Assembly: GCA_003416985.1 (NCBI GenBank)
Contig: QVIN01000004.1
Location: 434,001 to 498,000, forward strand
Direction: 5' to 3'
DNA length: 64,000 nucleotides
Origin: Duganella sp. BJB480
Lineage (GTDB): Bacteria; Pseudomonadota; Gammaproteobacteria; Burkholderiales; Burkholderiaceae_D
Position 1 is the first letter of the stretch, and each line of letters begins with the position of its first letter. A program made the position numbers and the translations under genes. The notes under the pieces are model-generated. The model was given only the letters and a program-made list of their open reading frames with translations, did no database searches and was not told where the DNA came from. This document shows, in pieces, positions 16,474 through 25,345 of this stretch.

Positions 16474-18084
16474 ATGAACAAGAAGCGCATCGTGGTCATC
16501 GGTTTTGTCGGCACCCAGCTTGACAGCGGCAAGGGCGCGGCGCGCTGGGAGCGTTGGCGGCCCAGCGTCGCCATCACGCAGTACCCGGATATCGTCGTTG
16601 ACCGTTTCGAGTTGCTGTACAGCGGCCGTTTCAGCAAGCTGGCGAGCGAGGTGGCGGCCGATATCGGCACGGTTTCGCCGGAAACCGAGGTGGTGCTGCG
16701 CGACGTGCCGATGGACGATCCCTGGGACTTCGAGCAGGTCTACGGCGCGCTGTTTGATTTCGCCAAGTCTTATGCTTTTGATCCCGACAACGAGGAATAC
16801 TGGATACACATCACCACCGGCACGCACGTGGTGCAGATCTGCCTGTTCTTGATGACGGAAGCGTTCTATTTCCCGGGCCGCCTGCTGCAAACCTCGCCGC
16901 CGCGCCGCCATGCCGCCGGCGATCCTGGCAGCCATGTGCTGATTGACCTCGACCTGTCCAAATACGACCAGATCGCGCAGCGTTTTTCGCGCGAGCAGGA
17001 AGAGGGCGTGGCCTTCCTCAAGTCCGGCATTGCCACGCGCAATCAGCGCTTCAATGCCATGATCGATGAGATCGAACGGGTCGCCATCAAGTCGAAAGCG
17101 CCGATGCTGCTGATGGGGCCGACCGGCGCCGGCAAGTCCTTTCTGGCGCGGCGGGTATATGAACTGAAAAAGACGCGCCACCAGATCGACGGCCGCTTTG
17201 TCGAGATTAACTGTGCAACGTTGCATGGCGATGGCGCCGGATCGACGCTGTTCGGCCATATCCGGGGATCTTTCACCGGGGCGTCGGCGGACCGGCCCGG
17301 CCTGCTGCGGGCCGCGCACAAGGGCTTGCTGTTTCTCGATGAGATCGGTGAGCTGGGTCTCGATGAGCAGGCCATGCTGCTCAAGGCGGTGGAGGAAAAG
17401 CGCTTTCTGCCGGTAGGCGGCGACAACGAGGTCCAGAGCGATTTTCAACTGATCGCCGGCACCAACCGCGACCTCGCGAAGGAAGTGATGGCGGGGCGCT
17501 TCCGTGAGGACCTGTTTGCCCGGATAAATCTGTGGACCTATGAGTTGCCGGGCTTGGTGGACCGGCCGGAAGATATCGAGCCGAATATCGATTTCATGCT
17601 GGCGGAGGTGGGGGCGGAATTGGGCCAGACCGCCCGCTTCAACAAGGAGGCCCGCGAACGCTATGCACGTTTCGCGGCTTCCCCGGATGCGCTATGGGCC
17701 GGCAACTTCCGCGACCTGTCGGCATCGATCACGCGGATGGCGACGCTGGCCGAGTCTGGCCGTATCGACGACGCTGTCGTCAGCGGGGAAATCGCGCGGC
17801 TGCAGCGCTTGTGGCGTCATCAGGCGCAAGTGGCCGATACGCCGGACGTCGAACTGGAACAGTTGATGCCGTCCGCTGTGGTGGAGGGACTCGATCTGTT
17901 CGACGCCATGCAACTGCGTGCCGTCATCAAGGTTTGCCGCGCTTCCAGATCGATGTCCGATGCAGGCAGAAAGTTGTATGCGGTGTCGCGCGACGCCAAA
18001 GCAAAACCCAACGACGCGGACCGCCTGAAAAAATATCTGGCGCGGTTCCAGCTCGACTGGGAGGGTGTTTTCCAGGGCCGGTAG
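16474..18084 (+). CDS. rtcR: RtcR, CARF-domain sigma54-dependent activator of the rtc operon
   Basis: Transcription activator of RNA repair. The 536-aa protein has an N-terminal CARF-like sensor (residues about 1-180, VVIGFVGTQLDSGKG then WIHITTGTHVVQICLFL), which in the family senses RNA ends with 2',3'-cyclic phosphate. An AAA+ domain follows with Walker A GPTGAGKS (about 215-222), the sigma54 contact loop as GSFTGA at 265-270 (a variant of GAFTGA) and Walker B LLFLDEIGE near 287. A C-terminal DNA-binding region ends the protein. ATG 16474 (MNKKRIVVIGF) places the CARF strand at the N-terminus; an ATG at 16408 adds 22 atypical residues. Divergent from rsr. Confidence 0.95.
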   Translation: MNKKRIVVIGFVGTQLDSGKGAARWERWRPSVAITQYPDIVVDRFELLYSGRFSKLASEVAADIGTVSPETEVVLRDVPMDDPWDFEQVYGALFDFAKSYAFDPDNEEYWIHITTGTHVVQICLFLMTEAFYFPGRLLQTSPPRRHAAGDPGSHVLIDLDLSKYDQIAQRFSREQEEGVAFLKSGIATRNQRFNAMIDEIERVAIKSKAPMLLMGPTGAGKSFLARRVYELKKTRHQIDGRFVEINCATLHGDGAGSTLFGHIRGSFTGASADRPGLLRAAHKGLLFLDEIGELGLDEQAMLLKAVEEKRFLPVGGDNEVQSDFQLIAGTNRDLAKEVMAGRFREDLFARINLWTYELPGLVDRPEDIEPNIDFMLAEVGAELGQTARFNKEARERYARFAASPDALWAGNFRDLSASITRMATLAESGRIDDAVVSGEIARLQRLWRHQAQVADTPDVELEQLMPSAVVEGLDLFDAMQLRAVIKVCRASRSMSDAGRKLYAVSRDAKAKPNDADRLKKYLARFQLDWEGVFQGR

Positions 18085-18200
18085 GCGCCGGCCACGATGG
18101 CGCCCTGCAAAAAAAGTTTTCATCGGCGCAACACTTGTTGGGGCGGCGGGGCGCGATTTTGCTAGAATGGAATTCGATCCTTGCTGGCATCTCCAATGTT

Positions 18201-18980
18201 ATGAATCGTTTATACGCATGCTTGCTGTTGTGCCTTGCCATGGGCTACGCCTGCGCAGGCACGGTGCAGGTGTGCGCGGACCAGGCGGAAATGCCGCCGT
18301 TCGTGTTCGCCGAGCGCGTCAACGGCCAGCGCAGCGGCAAGGTGGTGGGCGCCAGCGTCGACCTGCTCAAGCTGATCGGCGCGCGCCAGGGCTGGGACGT
18401 CAGCGTGCAGCTGCTGCCGTGGGCGCGCTGCCTGGCGCTGGTGGCCGATCATCGCGTCGATATCGCGCTCAACGTCGGCCAGGCCGACGCCGGCAGCCAG
18501 CTGGTGCTCAGCGACGCCTACTTCACCATGCACAATGTGTACTTCTATTCGCGCCGCGCGCGGCCGCAGGGACTCAGCCTGCAGAAGTTGAGCGACGTCG
18601 GCCGTTATCACTTGTGCGGCCTGGGCGGGTATCACTTCGAGGTCTACGGCATCCCCACCAGCAAGGTCGACCGCGGCGCCACCATCGGCTACGAGCAGCT
18701 GATCGGCAAGCTGCACCTGGGCCGCTGCGACCTGTTCATCGACAGCCGCGAGACCATGGCGGGCCAGTACCTGATCAATCCCAAGCTGCGCAGCCTGCTG
18801 GTGGACGGCACGCTGGTGAGCCAGCCATTGCCGGACTCGCCGCTGCGTTCGCTGTACTTCGGCGTGGCCGCCGGCGGCGCCGACGCGGCCAGGCTATTGC
18901 AGACGCTGAACGAAGGCCTGGCGCGGCTGGCCAAGACCCGGGAGCTGGAGAAGCTGCTGGACCATTACATGGAACAATGA
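18201..18980 (+). CDS. Periplasmic amino-acid-type substrate-binding protein (SBP_bac_3-like)
   Basis: A 259-aa exported protein with a signal peptide (residues 1-19, MNRLYACLLLCLAMGYACA) and the layout of a type 2 periplasmic binding protein (VQVCADQAEMPPFVF, then VDLLKLIGARQGWDV and DIALNVGQADAG). There is no transporter permease or ATPase beside it; instead it overlaps a beta-barrel gene, so it may be a sensor or accessory subunit rather than a transport component. Similar stand-alone proteins are common in Burkholderiales and often lie near signalling genes. The ligand is unknown. Confidence 0.75.
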   Translation: MNRLYACLLLCLAMGYACAGTVQVCADQAEMPPFVFAERVNGQRSGKVVGASVDLLKLIGARQGWDVSVQLLPWARCLALVADHRVDIALNVGQADAGSQLVLSDAYFTMHNVYFYSRRARPQGLSLQKLSDVGRYHLCGLGGYHFEVYGIPTSKVDRGATIGYEQLIGKLHLGRCDLFIDSRETMAGQYLINPKLRSLLVDGTLVSQPLPDSPLRSLYFGVAAGGADAARLLQTLNEGLARLAKTRELEKLLDHYMEQ

Positions 18981-19000
18981 CCGACCTGCCTGGAGCCCGG

Positions 19001-20098
19001 ATGACCGCCATCTCTTACCTGATCCCGGCCGCGCTGGCGGCATTGCTGAGCTTGTCCGCGCGGGCGGCCGAGGTGCCGTCCGATCCGGTGCGGCCGTGGC
19101 TGTCGGTCAACGGCTTCGGCACGGTCGGGCTGGCGCATTCGGACGAGCACAACGCCGACTATGTGTTCGACAACCTGCAACCGAACGGCACCGGCCGCAA
19201 CCGCCAGTGGACCGGCGATGTCGACAGCCGCCTGGGCGTGCAGCTGACCGCCAACTTCACGCCGCAGCTGTCGGGCGTGGTGCAGGTGGTGTCCGAGTAC
19301 CGCTGGAACGACAGCTACCGGCCGCTGGTCACCTGGGCCAACCTGAAGTACGCGTTCACCCCGGACCTCAGCGTGCGCGTGGGCCGGATCGGGCTGGCCA
19401 GCTTCCTGCTGTCGGATTCGCGCCGGGTCGGCTACAGCAACATCACGGCGCGTCCGCCGATCGAGGTCTACCGCCTGCTGGCGCTCAAGGAAAGCGATGG
19501 CGTGGACGCCTCGTACCGCGTCCACGCCGGCGACATCAGCAACACCACCACCATCCTGTACGGCAAGCGCACCGTCACCAACACGCGTGGCGTCGACATC
19601 CATTCGACCGCCGTGACGGGCGTGTTCGACACGCTGGAAAAGGGACCGCTGACCCTGCACGCGGCCTACCAGGAGCGCAATGTCGACAACCAGAATCCGC
19701 CGCGCGGGCGTTTCGCGTCGCTGGGCGCGTCGTGGGATCCGGGCGAGTGGTTCGTGGCCGGCGAATGGGTGCGGGCCACCAACTTCGACGGCAAGCGCGT
19801 CAAGGCGATCCGCGAAGCCTGGTATGTGAACGGCGGCCTGCGCTTCGGCACGCTGACGCCGTATGTCACCGTGTCCGAGCTGCGGCCGCTGACCGACACC
19901 GGCAACATCCCCGTGGCCCAGCGCACCTACGCGGCCGGCATGCGCTGGGACGTGGCGCGCAACCTCGACCTCAAGCTGCAATGGGACCAGCTGCACCTGG
20001 GCGCCAATTCCTACGGCACCTTGCAGAGCGTGGTGGCCGGCACGCCGCGCGGCGGCCATGTGAACGTGGTCAGCCTGCTGGCCGACTTCCTTTACTGA
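19001..20098 (+). CDS. Outer-membrane porin-like beta-barrel protein
   Basis: A 365-aa protein with a signal peptide (MTAISYLIPAALAALLSLSARA) and alternating beta strands rich in aromatic ends, for example LSVNGFGTVGLAHS, DVDSRLGVQLTANFTPQLSG and LSVRVGRIGLASFLLSD, finishing in LLADFLY with the terminal aromatic residue typical of barrels. GGAG precedes ATG 19001; an in-frame ATG at 18977 overlaps the previous stop (ATGA) and would lengthen the leader. Middle gene of a three-gene cassette with a binding protein and a PstS-like protein. The substrate is unknown. Confidence 0.75.
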   Translation: MTAISYLIPAALAALLSLSARAAEVPSDPVRPWLSVNGFGTVGLAHSDEHNADYVFDNLQPNGTGRNRQWTGDVDSRLGVQLTANFTPQLSGVVQVVSEYRWNDSYRPLVTWANLKYAFTPDLSVRVGRIGLASFLLSDSRRVGYSNITARPPIEVYRLLALKESDGVDASYRVHAGDISNTTTILYGKRTVTNTRGVDIHSTAVTGVFDTLEKGPLTLHAAYQERNVDNQNPPRGRFASLGASWDPGEWFVAGEWVRATNFDGKRVKAIREAWYVNGGLRFGTLTPYVTVSELRPLTDTGNIPVAQRTYAAGMRWDVARNLDLKLQWDQLHLGANSYGTLQSVVAGTPRGGHVNVVSLLADFLY

Positions 20099-20112
20099 CG
20101 GGGAGGCCGATC

Positions 20113-20538
20113 ATGCGCATACCCGTCTCCATCCATTGCCTGCTGGCGGCGCTGCTGCTGGCCGGCAGTTGCAGCGCCGAGGTGGTGGTGATCGTCTCGG
20201 CCCGCAATCCGGTCAAGGCCCTGAGCGGCGAGCAGGCGTCCGACCTGTTCCTCGGCAAGGCGGTCGAGTTCCCCAACGGCCTGCACGCGGTGCCGATCGA
20301 CCAGAGCGAAGGCTCGCCGGTGCGCGACGCCTTCTACCTGAAGAGCAGCGGCAAGGCGCCGGCGCAGATGAAGGCCTACTGGGCCCACATGCTGTTCACC
20401 GGCCGCGGCCAGCCGCCGGTGGAGTCCGGCGACAGCGCCGCCATCAAGCGCCTGGTGGCCGACAATCCCAACCTGGTGGGCTATATCGACCGCAGCGCGC
20501 TCGACGCCAGCGTGCGCGCGGTGCTGGCGATTCACTAG
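20113..20538 (+). CDS. Small exported PstS-like (phosphate-binding-like) protein
   Basis: A 141-aa protein with a signal peptide (MRIPVSIHCLLAALLLAGSCSA). Its body resembles the first lobe of PstS-like binding proteins: VVIVSARNPVKALSGEQASDLFLGKA, the generic LFLGK segment and IDQSEGSPVRDAFY. It is much shorter than true PstS (about 320 aa) and has one lobe only. A GGGGAGG ribosome site lies close upstream. It ends the cassette with the binding protein and barrel and is convergent with the XRE gene, with adjacent stops. Annotation pipelines often call this group phosphate ABC transporter substrate-binding protein, which the context does not support. Confidence 0.75.
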   Translation: MRIPVSIHCLLAALLLAGSCSAEVVVIVSARNPVKALSGEQASDLFLGKAVEFPNGLHAVPIDQSEGSPVRDAFYLKSSGKAPAQMKAYWAHMLFTGRGQPPVESGDSAAIKRLVADNPNLVGYIDRSALDASVRAVLAIH

Positions 20539-20874
20539 TCAGGCGACGGCGAGCTTCAGGTGACCAACTGGTTCGGTCGTCGGACTCACCTTGATTTCGA
20601 TGTCATAGCCAAGGCGATTCAGGCACTCCATCAGCTTTCGTTCGGAGAGGTTGGTGAAGTCGCCGCGCATCATCCCGGATACCTTCGGCTGCGGGATGCC
20701 CATGCGCCGGCCGGCCTCTTCCTGGGTCAGGCCAAGACGACGCACTGCGCGGGTGATTTCAATCACAAGCCCCGACTTGATCTTGAGTTTCTCAGCGTCG
20801 GGCAGGGCCAGGTCCGCAAAGACGTTGCCTGAACCGGTTTCAATTTCAACGCCTTCAATCATGCGCTTCGCCAT
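20539..20874 (-). CDS. XRE-family HTH regulator, HigA-antitoxin-like
   Basis: A 111-aa protein with a helix-turn-helix at about residues 48-70 (LTQEEAGRRMGIPQPKVSGM) followed by a short C-terminal strand region. It resembles HigA-type antitoxins that normally follow a HigB/Gp49-like toxin gene. No toxin gene is present upstream, only a 26-codon frame overlapping this start. A palindrome (20950-20967) just upstream suggests autoregulation. It could be an orphan antitoxin or a small regulator. Confidence 0.8.
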   Translation of the reverse strand: MAKRMIEGVEIETGSGNVFADLALPDAEKLKIKSGLVIEITRAVRRLGLTQEEAGRRMGIPQPKVSGMMRGDFTNLSERKLMECLNRLGYDIEIKVSPTTEPVGHLKLAVA

Positions 20875-20935
20875 GCCGTAGTTCCTTTACCAGCGCCTCG
20901 GCGACCTTCAGCCTGGCGCGAATAATGTGCTCCAT
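20855..20935 (-). CDS. 26-codon ORF overlapping the XRE gene, possible toxin remnant or leader
   Basis: Minus-strand ATG frame MEHIIRARLKVAEALVKELR plus six residues, ending 20 bases inside the XRE gene. It is far too short for a HigB toxin (about 90-110 aa). It is predicted to be one basic amphipathic helix. It could be a translational leader coupled to the XRE gene or the residue of a deleted partner. Support is limited to position and start/stop overlap. Confidence 0.35.
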   Translation of the reverse strand: MEHIIRARLKVAEALVKELRHGEAHD

Positions 20936-20949
20936 AGTAGACGCAGGAT

Positions 20950-20967
20950 TATACTATTTCAGGTATA
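20950..20967. promoter_or_regulatory. Palindromic operator upstream of the XRE gene
   Basis: TATAC-N8-GTATA inverted repeat that also supplies A/T-rich promoter-like sequence. It lies 15 bases upstream of the 26-codon frame and between the end of the molybdenum hydroxylase gene and the XRE gene. It is the obvious candidate site for HigA-like autorepression. Confidence 0.55.
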
Positions 20968-20977
20968 AGATCGAGCC

Positions 20978-23900
20978 CTAATCCGCGCGCAGGTCGGCGG
21001 TGTCGACCAGGCAGGCTTCGCGCACGCGCTGCACCGTGGCCGGCGACTCCATCTGGAACCATTCGTGGTGGCCGCGGTCCTGGCGTGCCGCCAGCACGGC
21101 GCGCTTGATCGCGAAGAAGGCCGCCACCGCCAACGTCATCGGCGGCTCGCCGATCTCCTTGGCCGATAGGATGTCGCCTTCCTCCGGCGCGTTCGGCGCC
21201 AGCTCGCGCGGGAACATCATGATGTTCATCTCCAGCGGGATCGACTGCGCCGCAGGCGGTTTGTACTCCCAGGTGTTGGTGGTGTACAGCGCGCCCGGCG
21301 CCGGCCGCGTGGCGCTCGGCGCGGTGCTGGAATCGGCCGGCTGGTAGCTCAGGTCCTCGCTGGTCACGTAGCCCAGGCCCTGCACGAAGCCGCCCTCGAC
21401 CTGGCCGACGTCGATGGCCGGATTGAGGCACTTGCCGCCGTCGTACACCACGTCCGCGCGCAGGATGGTGGTCTCGCCGGTCAGCACGTCGAGCTCGACC
21501 TCCACGCAGGCCGCGCTGTAGGTGTAGCCGGTGAAGTAGTCCACTTCCTCCTTGGCCGGCTTGCCGTCCACCAGCTTGAACTCGAGGTTGCCGTCGGGGT
21601 GCTCGCCGCCCTCGATCGCCACCCGCGCCTGCGCCGACAGGTTGAGCCGTTCGTTGAAGGCCATGCCGACGATGACGTTCCAGATCATGGTCATCGCGCC
21701 GTTGTGCATGACCTTGGCGCGCCAGCCTTCCTTGTAGTCCCAGAAGTTGATGTTTTGCTTCACGCACCAGGCGTGGCCCTCGGTGGTGAGCAGGTTCAGG
21801 CAGTACGCCTCCAGCCGGTGGCGCAGCTCGCCGCAGGCCTGTTGCGCGGCCAGGCCGTTGAACGAGGTGCCGGTCGAGGCGCCCGTGCTTTCCGGATTGG
21901 GCACGACGGCGGTGTCGTTCTCCGCCACCCTGATCATGCCGATCGGGACGTTGAGCGCGTACGCCACCACCTGCGCCATCTTGGTGTTGAGGCCCTGGCC
22001 CATCTCGATGCCGCCGTGGCGCAGCAGCACGGTGCCGTCCTGCGAATAGACCTCGATCAGCGCGCCGCCCTGTTCCAACAGCGCCAGGTTGAAGCCCGAG
22101 CCGTACTTCACGGGCAGCACCGAGATGCCGCGCTTGCGCCAGCGGTTGGCGGCGTTGAACTCGGCCACCGCCGCCTCGCGTCTGGCGAAGTCGGATTTTT
22201 GCAGCGTGTAGTCCCACACCTCGCGCATGTAGCACGAGTCCAGCGGTTCGGCGTACGGCGTGACCTGGCCCTGCACGTACAGGTTGCGCGCGCGCACCTG
22301 CTCGGGCGTGAGGCCGACCGCGTGCGCCGCCGCCTCGATGGCGTCCTCGACGATGATGGCGCCCTGGATCATGCCCACCGTGCGCATCGAGGTGTTGCTG
22401 GTCTTGTCGGTGCGGCAGACGTCGGTGGTGCACGACCAGTTGGGGATGAAGTAGGCCGAGTCGCTGCGCAGCGCCATGCAGTCGCTGATGATGAAGCTGC
22501 AGTCGTAGGTGCGGCCGCCGTCGAGCCAGTAGTCGGCCTGGAAGCCGAACAGCTTGCCGTGCGTGAGCGGGTTGCTGGCGTCGCCGATGGCGATGTTGTA
22601 GTTGCCCAGCGCCGGGTGGCGGTGGCCGAACATGGCGGTGTCGACCTGGCGCAGCGCGGCCATGCGCAGCGGCCGGTTCAGCTTCCACGCGCCGACCGCC
22701 GCGATGGTGCTGGCGAACGCCGATTGCCCGCACTTGCCGCCGTAGCCGCCGCCGATGCGGCGCACCCGCACGTCGACCTTGTTGACCGGCAGCGTCAGCA
22801 CGCTGGCCACCGCGCCCTGCACCACGTTGGCGTCCTGGGTCGAGGCGTAGACGCGCACTTGGCGGTCCTCCACCGGCTCGACGTAGCTCGACTGCGTCTC
22901 CATGTAGAAGTGGACCTGGCTGCCGACCTTCTGCCGGCTGGCCACGCGGGTGCAGCTGACCGGGCCGTACAGCTCGCTGTCGATGGAGATCTTGTGGTCG
23001 ACCACCGGCTTCAACAGGTCCGGCTGCTCGGGCGTGCGCGGCCGCATCCAGGCCAGGCTGGTGCCGCTGCGGGTGATCTTCCAGATGTGCGAGTACCACG
23101 GCGCGCCGGCCGGCTTGTCCAGGTAGACCAGCTTGTTGCGCGCGGCGTCGGTGTCGGGCAGGTCGATCTGCGGGCGCTGGGCGGTGAAGTGGCAGAAGTG
23201 CGTTTGCAGATGGTTGGCCGCTTCCTGCGCCAGCTGCTCGTTGCGCGCCACCACCATGCCGATGCACTGGCCGTAGCCTGTCAGCAGCAGCGGCGCGCGC
23301 GCGTCGTAGTTCGGCGGCAGCGCGCCGCCCGGACAATCGGCGGCGGCCACGCTGACGGCGAAGATGGGATCGTCCATCGCCATGCCGTCGATGACCTTGC
23401 CGGGCACGTCGATGGCGGTGATGTAGTCCTTCACGCCCGGATACACGGCCTGCAATGCCGCCAGCACCTCGGCCGGCGAGGCCGGGCCGTCCACGCCCGG
23501 CACCTGGTAGACGCACGTGCCCAGCGCGACCATGCTCTGCACCGGCGCCCCGTTCATGCCGGTCGGCGGCATCGGGATGTCGTGGATGTACTGGGCCTCG
23601 CCGGTGGCCTGCAGCATCGCTTCGATCTTCACGTAGGGCACGTGTACCGGGAACTGGTCGGCGTACGCCTTGTAGGCCTGCGTGCCCTTCGACACCGGCC
23701 GCTCGCCGCGCTCGCCGGCCGAGCGCAGCGCCGGCGGCACCGGCAGGCCGCGCCACTCGCTGACCGCGATGAAGAATTTGTACAGATAGGATTCGGCCAG
23801 CTGGCGCTTGTAGGTGGCGCTGTAGCCCTCGTCGGGCAGTTGCGCGTAGTGGGCGGCGTAGCGGTCGGCGAGCGCGTCCAGTTCCTGGCGCAGCACCGGC

Positions 23901-25345
23901 ATGGCCCGGTCCAGCGCGGCGGCGTCCCAGTGCTGGCCGCGCAGCGCCTGCTCGGTGTGCGGCATGCGCGTGGCGGTCGGCGACATGCCGCCGTACACCA
24001 GCGCGATGTCGGCCACGCGCTGCTGCGCGTCGAGCTTGACGCGCATGCCGCTGTTGACGATGGAGTGGGCGTTGACCTCGCGCTGCGCGGTCTTGTAGGT
24101 CTGCGCGTATTCGTCGGCGCCGGTCAGGCGCACCTGGTAGGACAGCAGCACGCAGCCTTCGGCGTGCTGGCGCCAGTAGGCGGGCAGGTCCAGCAGCGGC
24201 AGCGTCTTCGGCTCGGGATGCGCGGGCGCGCTCACCGTCACCGTGGCGTCCAGCGCGGCCAGCGCCGTGTACAGGTCGGAAGGGAAGGGCACGCCCTGCT
24301 CGGCGTGCGTGACCACCAGCATGGTGTTGCCGGCCAGCGTGGCGGCGTTGCGCACGATGCCGCCGGCGGTGCGCCCGGCCATGTAGGCCAGCGCCTGCAG
24401 GCCGGCGTTGGGCGCCTTCGCGTTGGCGGCGTCGAGGAAGTCCAGCAGCTTGGCGTACAGCAGGCCGCCGCCCAGGCGCAGCTGGCCGTCCGCCAGGCTC
24501 AGGGTGTGCAGCTCGGGCAGGTGCGAGATGTCGATGAACACGTGCGGATTTTCCACCGTGCGCGGATAGACGCCGATCGAGGTGTTGCCGCCGACCAGGC
24601 GCAGGTTGGCGCGGTCGTGGAAGTCGCGCATCAGGCCGATGGCGCTGGACACCGTCAGCGGCCGGAACCAGTGGTAGCCGTTGGCCGAGTAGTGCACCGG
24701 ACGCGGCGGCTTGCGCAGCTCGGCGGGGAAGGCGATCTCCACCGGCGCGACGCGCTCCACCTTCTCGGCCGGATCGATCTCGCACGTCATGCAGCCGGCC
24801 TCGTCGACCTGCGGATTCCAGTCGGAGGCGAAGGTTTTCTTGAAGCCGTACAGGATGGGACGGTAGCCGGTGCAGCGGCAGATGTTGCCGTCGAACATGG
24901 CCTCGATCTCCTGCTTGGTGCCGGGCTTGGGGCCGCGCTGGGCCACGGCGGCGGTCATGTTCATCACCCAGCCCGGGGTGCAGTAGCCGCACTGCGTGCC
25001 GTTGTTGCAGGCCAGCCCGTCCTGCACGCTGCTGATGCATCCGGACTTGACGCTGCCCGTGCCCTCCACCGTGGTCACCAGCATGCCGTCCAGCGAGGCG
25101 ACCGGACGCAGGCAGGAATTGACCGAGCGGTGCTCGACCTGCTGGGTGTCCTCGTTCCAGCTCGACAGCATGACGGTGCAGGCGCCGCAGCCGCCTTGCT
25201 TGCAGCCTATCTTGGTGCCGGTCAGGCCCACTTCCGGCGAGCGCAGGTAGTCGGCCAGCAGCACGGTCGGGTCGACCGTCGGCAGCTGGACCCGCTCGCC
25301 GTTGAGATAGAACACGAGGTCAAGTGTTTGATCGGATGTGGACAT
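20978..25345 (-). CDS. Single-chain molybdenum hydroxylase of xanthine dehydrogenase/aldehyde oxidase type
   Basis: A 1455-aa protein with the whole eukaryote-style order in one chain: plant-type 2Fe-2S (Cys48, 53, 56, 78), second 2Fe-2S (Cys119, 122, 156, 158), FAD domain (about 225-510, VGGNTSIGVYPR) and molybdopterin domains (about 570-1455) with EMGQGLNTKMAQV and the catalytic-Glu motif KEIGEPP near the C-terminus. Most bacterial enzymes are split into XdhA/XdhB. The purine-contact Glu of xanthine dehydrogenase (motif GGKE) is Cys872 here (GGYGGKCGQ), and the RGFGG Phe is replaced (MRTVGMIQG), so the substrate may not be xanthine. AGGAG precedes the ATG. No xdhC chaperone is in the window. 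Confidence 0.88.
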   Translation of the reverse strand: MSTSDQTLDLVFYLNGERVQLPTVDPTVLLADYLRSPEVGLTGTKIGCKQGGCGACTVMLSSWNEDTQQVEHRSVNSCLRPVASLDGMLVTTVEGTGSVKSGCISSVQDGLACNNGTQCGYCTPGWVMNMTAAVAQRGPKPGTKQEIEAMFDGNICRCTGYRPILYGFKKTFASDWNPQVDEAGCMTCEIDPAEKVERVAPVEIAFPAELRKPPRPVHYSANGYHWFRPLTVSSAIGLMRDFHDRANLRLVGGNTSIGVYPRTVENPHVFIDISHLPELHTLSLADGQLRLGGGLLYAKLLDFLDAANAKAPNAGLQALAYMAGRTAGGIVRNAATLAGNTMLVVTHAEQGVPFPSDLYTALAALDATVTVSAPAHPEPKTLPLLDLPAYWRQHAEGCVLLSYQVRLTGADEYAQTYKTAQREVNAHSIVNSGMRVKLDAQQRVADIALVYGGMSPTATRMPHTEQALRGQHWDAAALDRAMPVLRQELDALADRYAAHYAQLPDEGYSATYKRQLAESYLYKFFIAVSEWRGLPVPPALRSAGERGERPVSKGTQAYKAYADQFPVHVPYVKIEAMLQATGEAQYIHDIPMPPTGMNGAPVQSMVALGTCVYQVPGVDGPASPAEVLAALQAVYPGVKDYITAIDVPGKVIDGMAMDDPIFAVSVAAADCPGGALPPNYDARAPLLLTGYGQCIGMVVARNEQLAQEAANHLQTHFCHFTAQRPQIDLPDTDAARNKLVYLDKPAGAPWYSHIWKITRSGTSLAWMRPRTPEQPDLLKPVVDHKISIDSELYGPVSCTRVASRQKVGSQVHFYMETQSSYVEPVEDRQVRVYASTQDANVVQGAVASVLTLPVNKVDVRVRRIGGGYGGKCGQSAFASTIAAVGAWKLNRPLRMAALRQVDTAMFGHRHPALGNYNIAIGDASNPLTHGKLFGFQADYWLDGGRTYDCSFIISDCMALRSDSAYFIPNWSCTTDVCRTDKTSNTSMRTVGMIQGAIIVEDAIEAAAHAVGLTPEQVRARNLYVQGQVTPYAEPLDSCYMREVWDYTLQKSDFARREAAVAEFNAANRWRKRGISVLPVKYGSGFNLALLEQGGALIEVYSQDGTVLLRHGGIEMGQGLNTKMAQVVAYALNVPIGMIRVAENDTAVVPNPESTGASTGTSFNGLAAQQACGELRHRLEAYCLNLLTTEGHAWCVKQNINFWDYKEGWRAKVMHNGAMTMIWNVIVGMAFNERLNLSAQARVAIEGGEHPDGNLEFKLVDGKPAKEEVDYFTGYTYSAACVEVELDVLTGETTILRADVVYDGGKCLNPAIDVGQVEGGFVQGLGYVTSEDLSYQPADSSTAPSATRPAPGALYTTNTWEYKPPAAQSIPLEMNIMMFPRELAPNAPEEGDILSAKEIGEPPMTLAVAAFFAIKRAVLAARQDRGHHEWFQMESPATVQRVREACLVDTADLRAD

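Noticed and set aside
18085..18125. GGCGCC hairpin after rtcR as a terminator
   Set aside because: It is followed by an A run on the plus strand rather than T residues, and there is no minus-strand gene that would use it.
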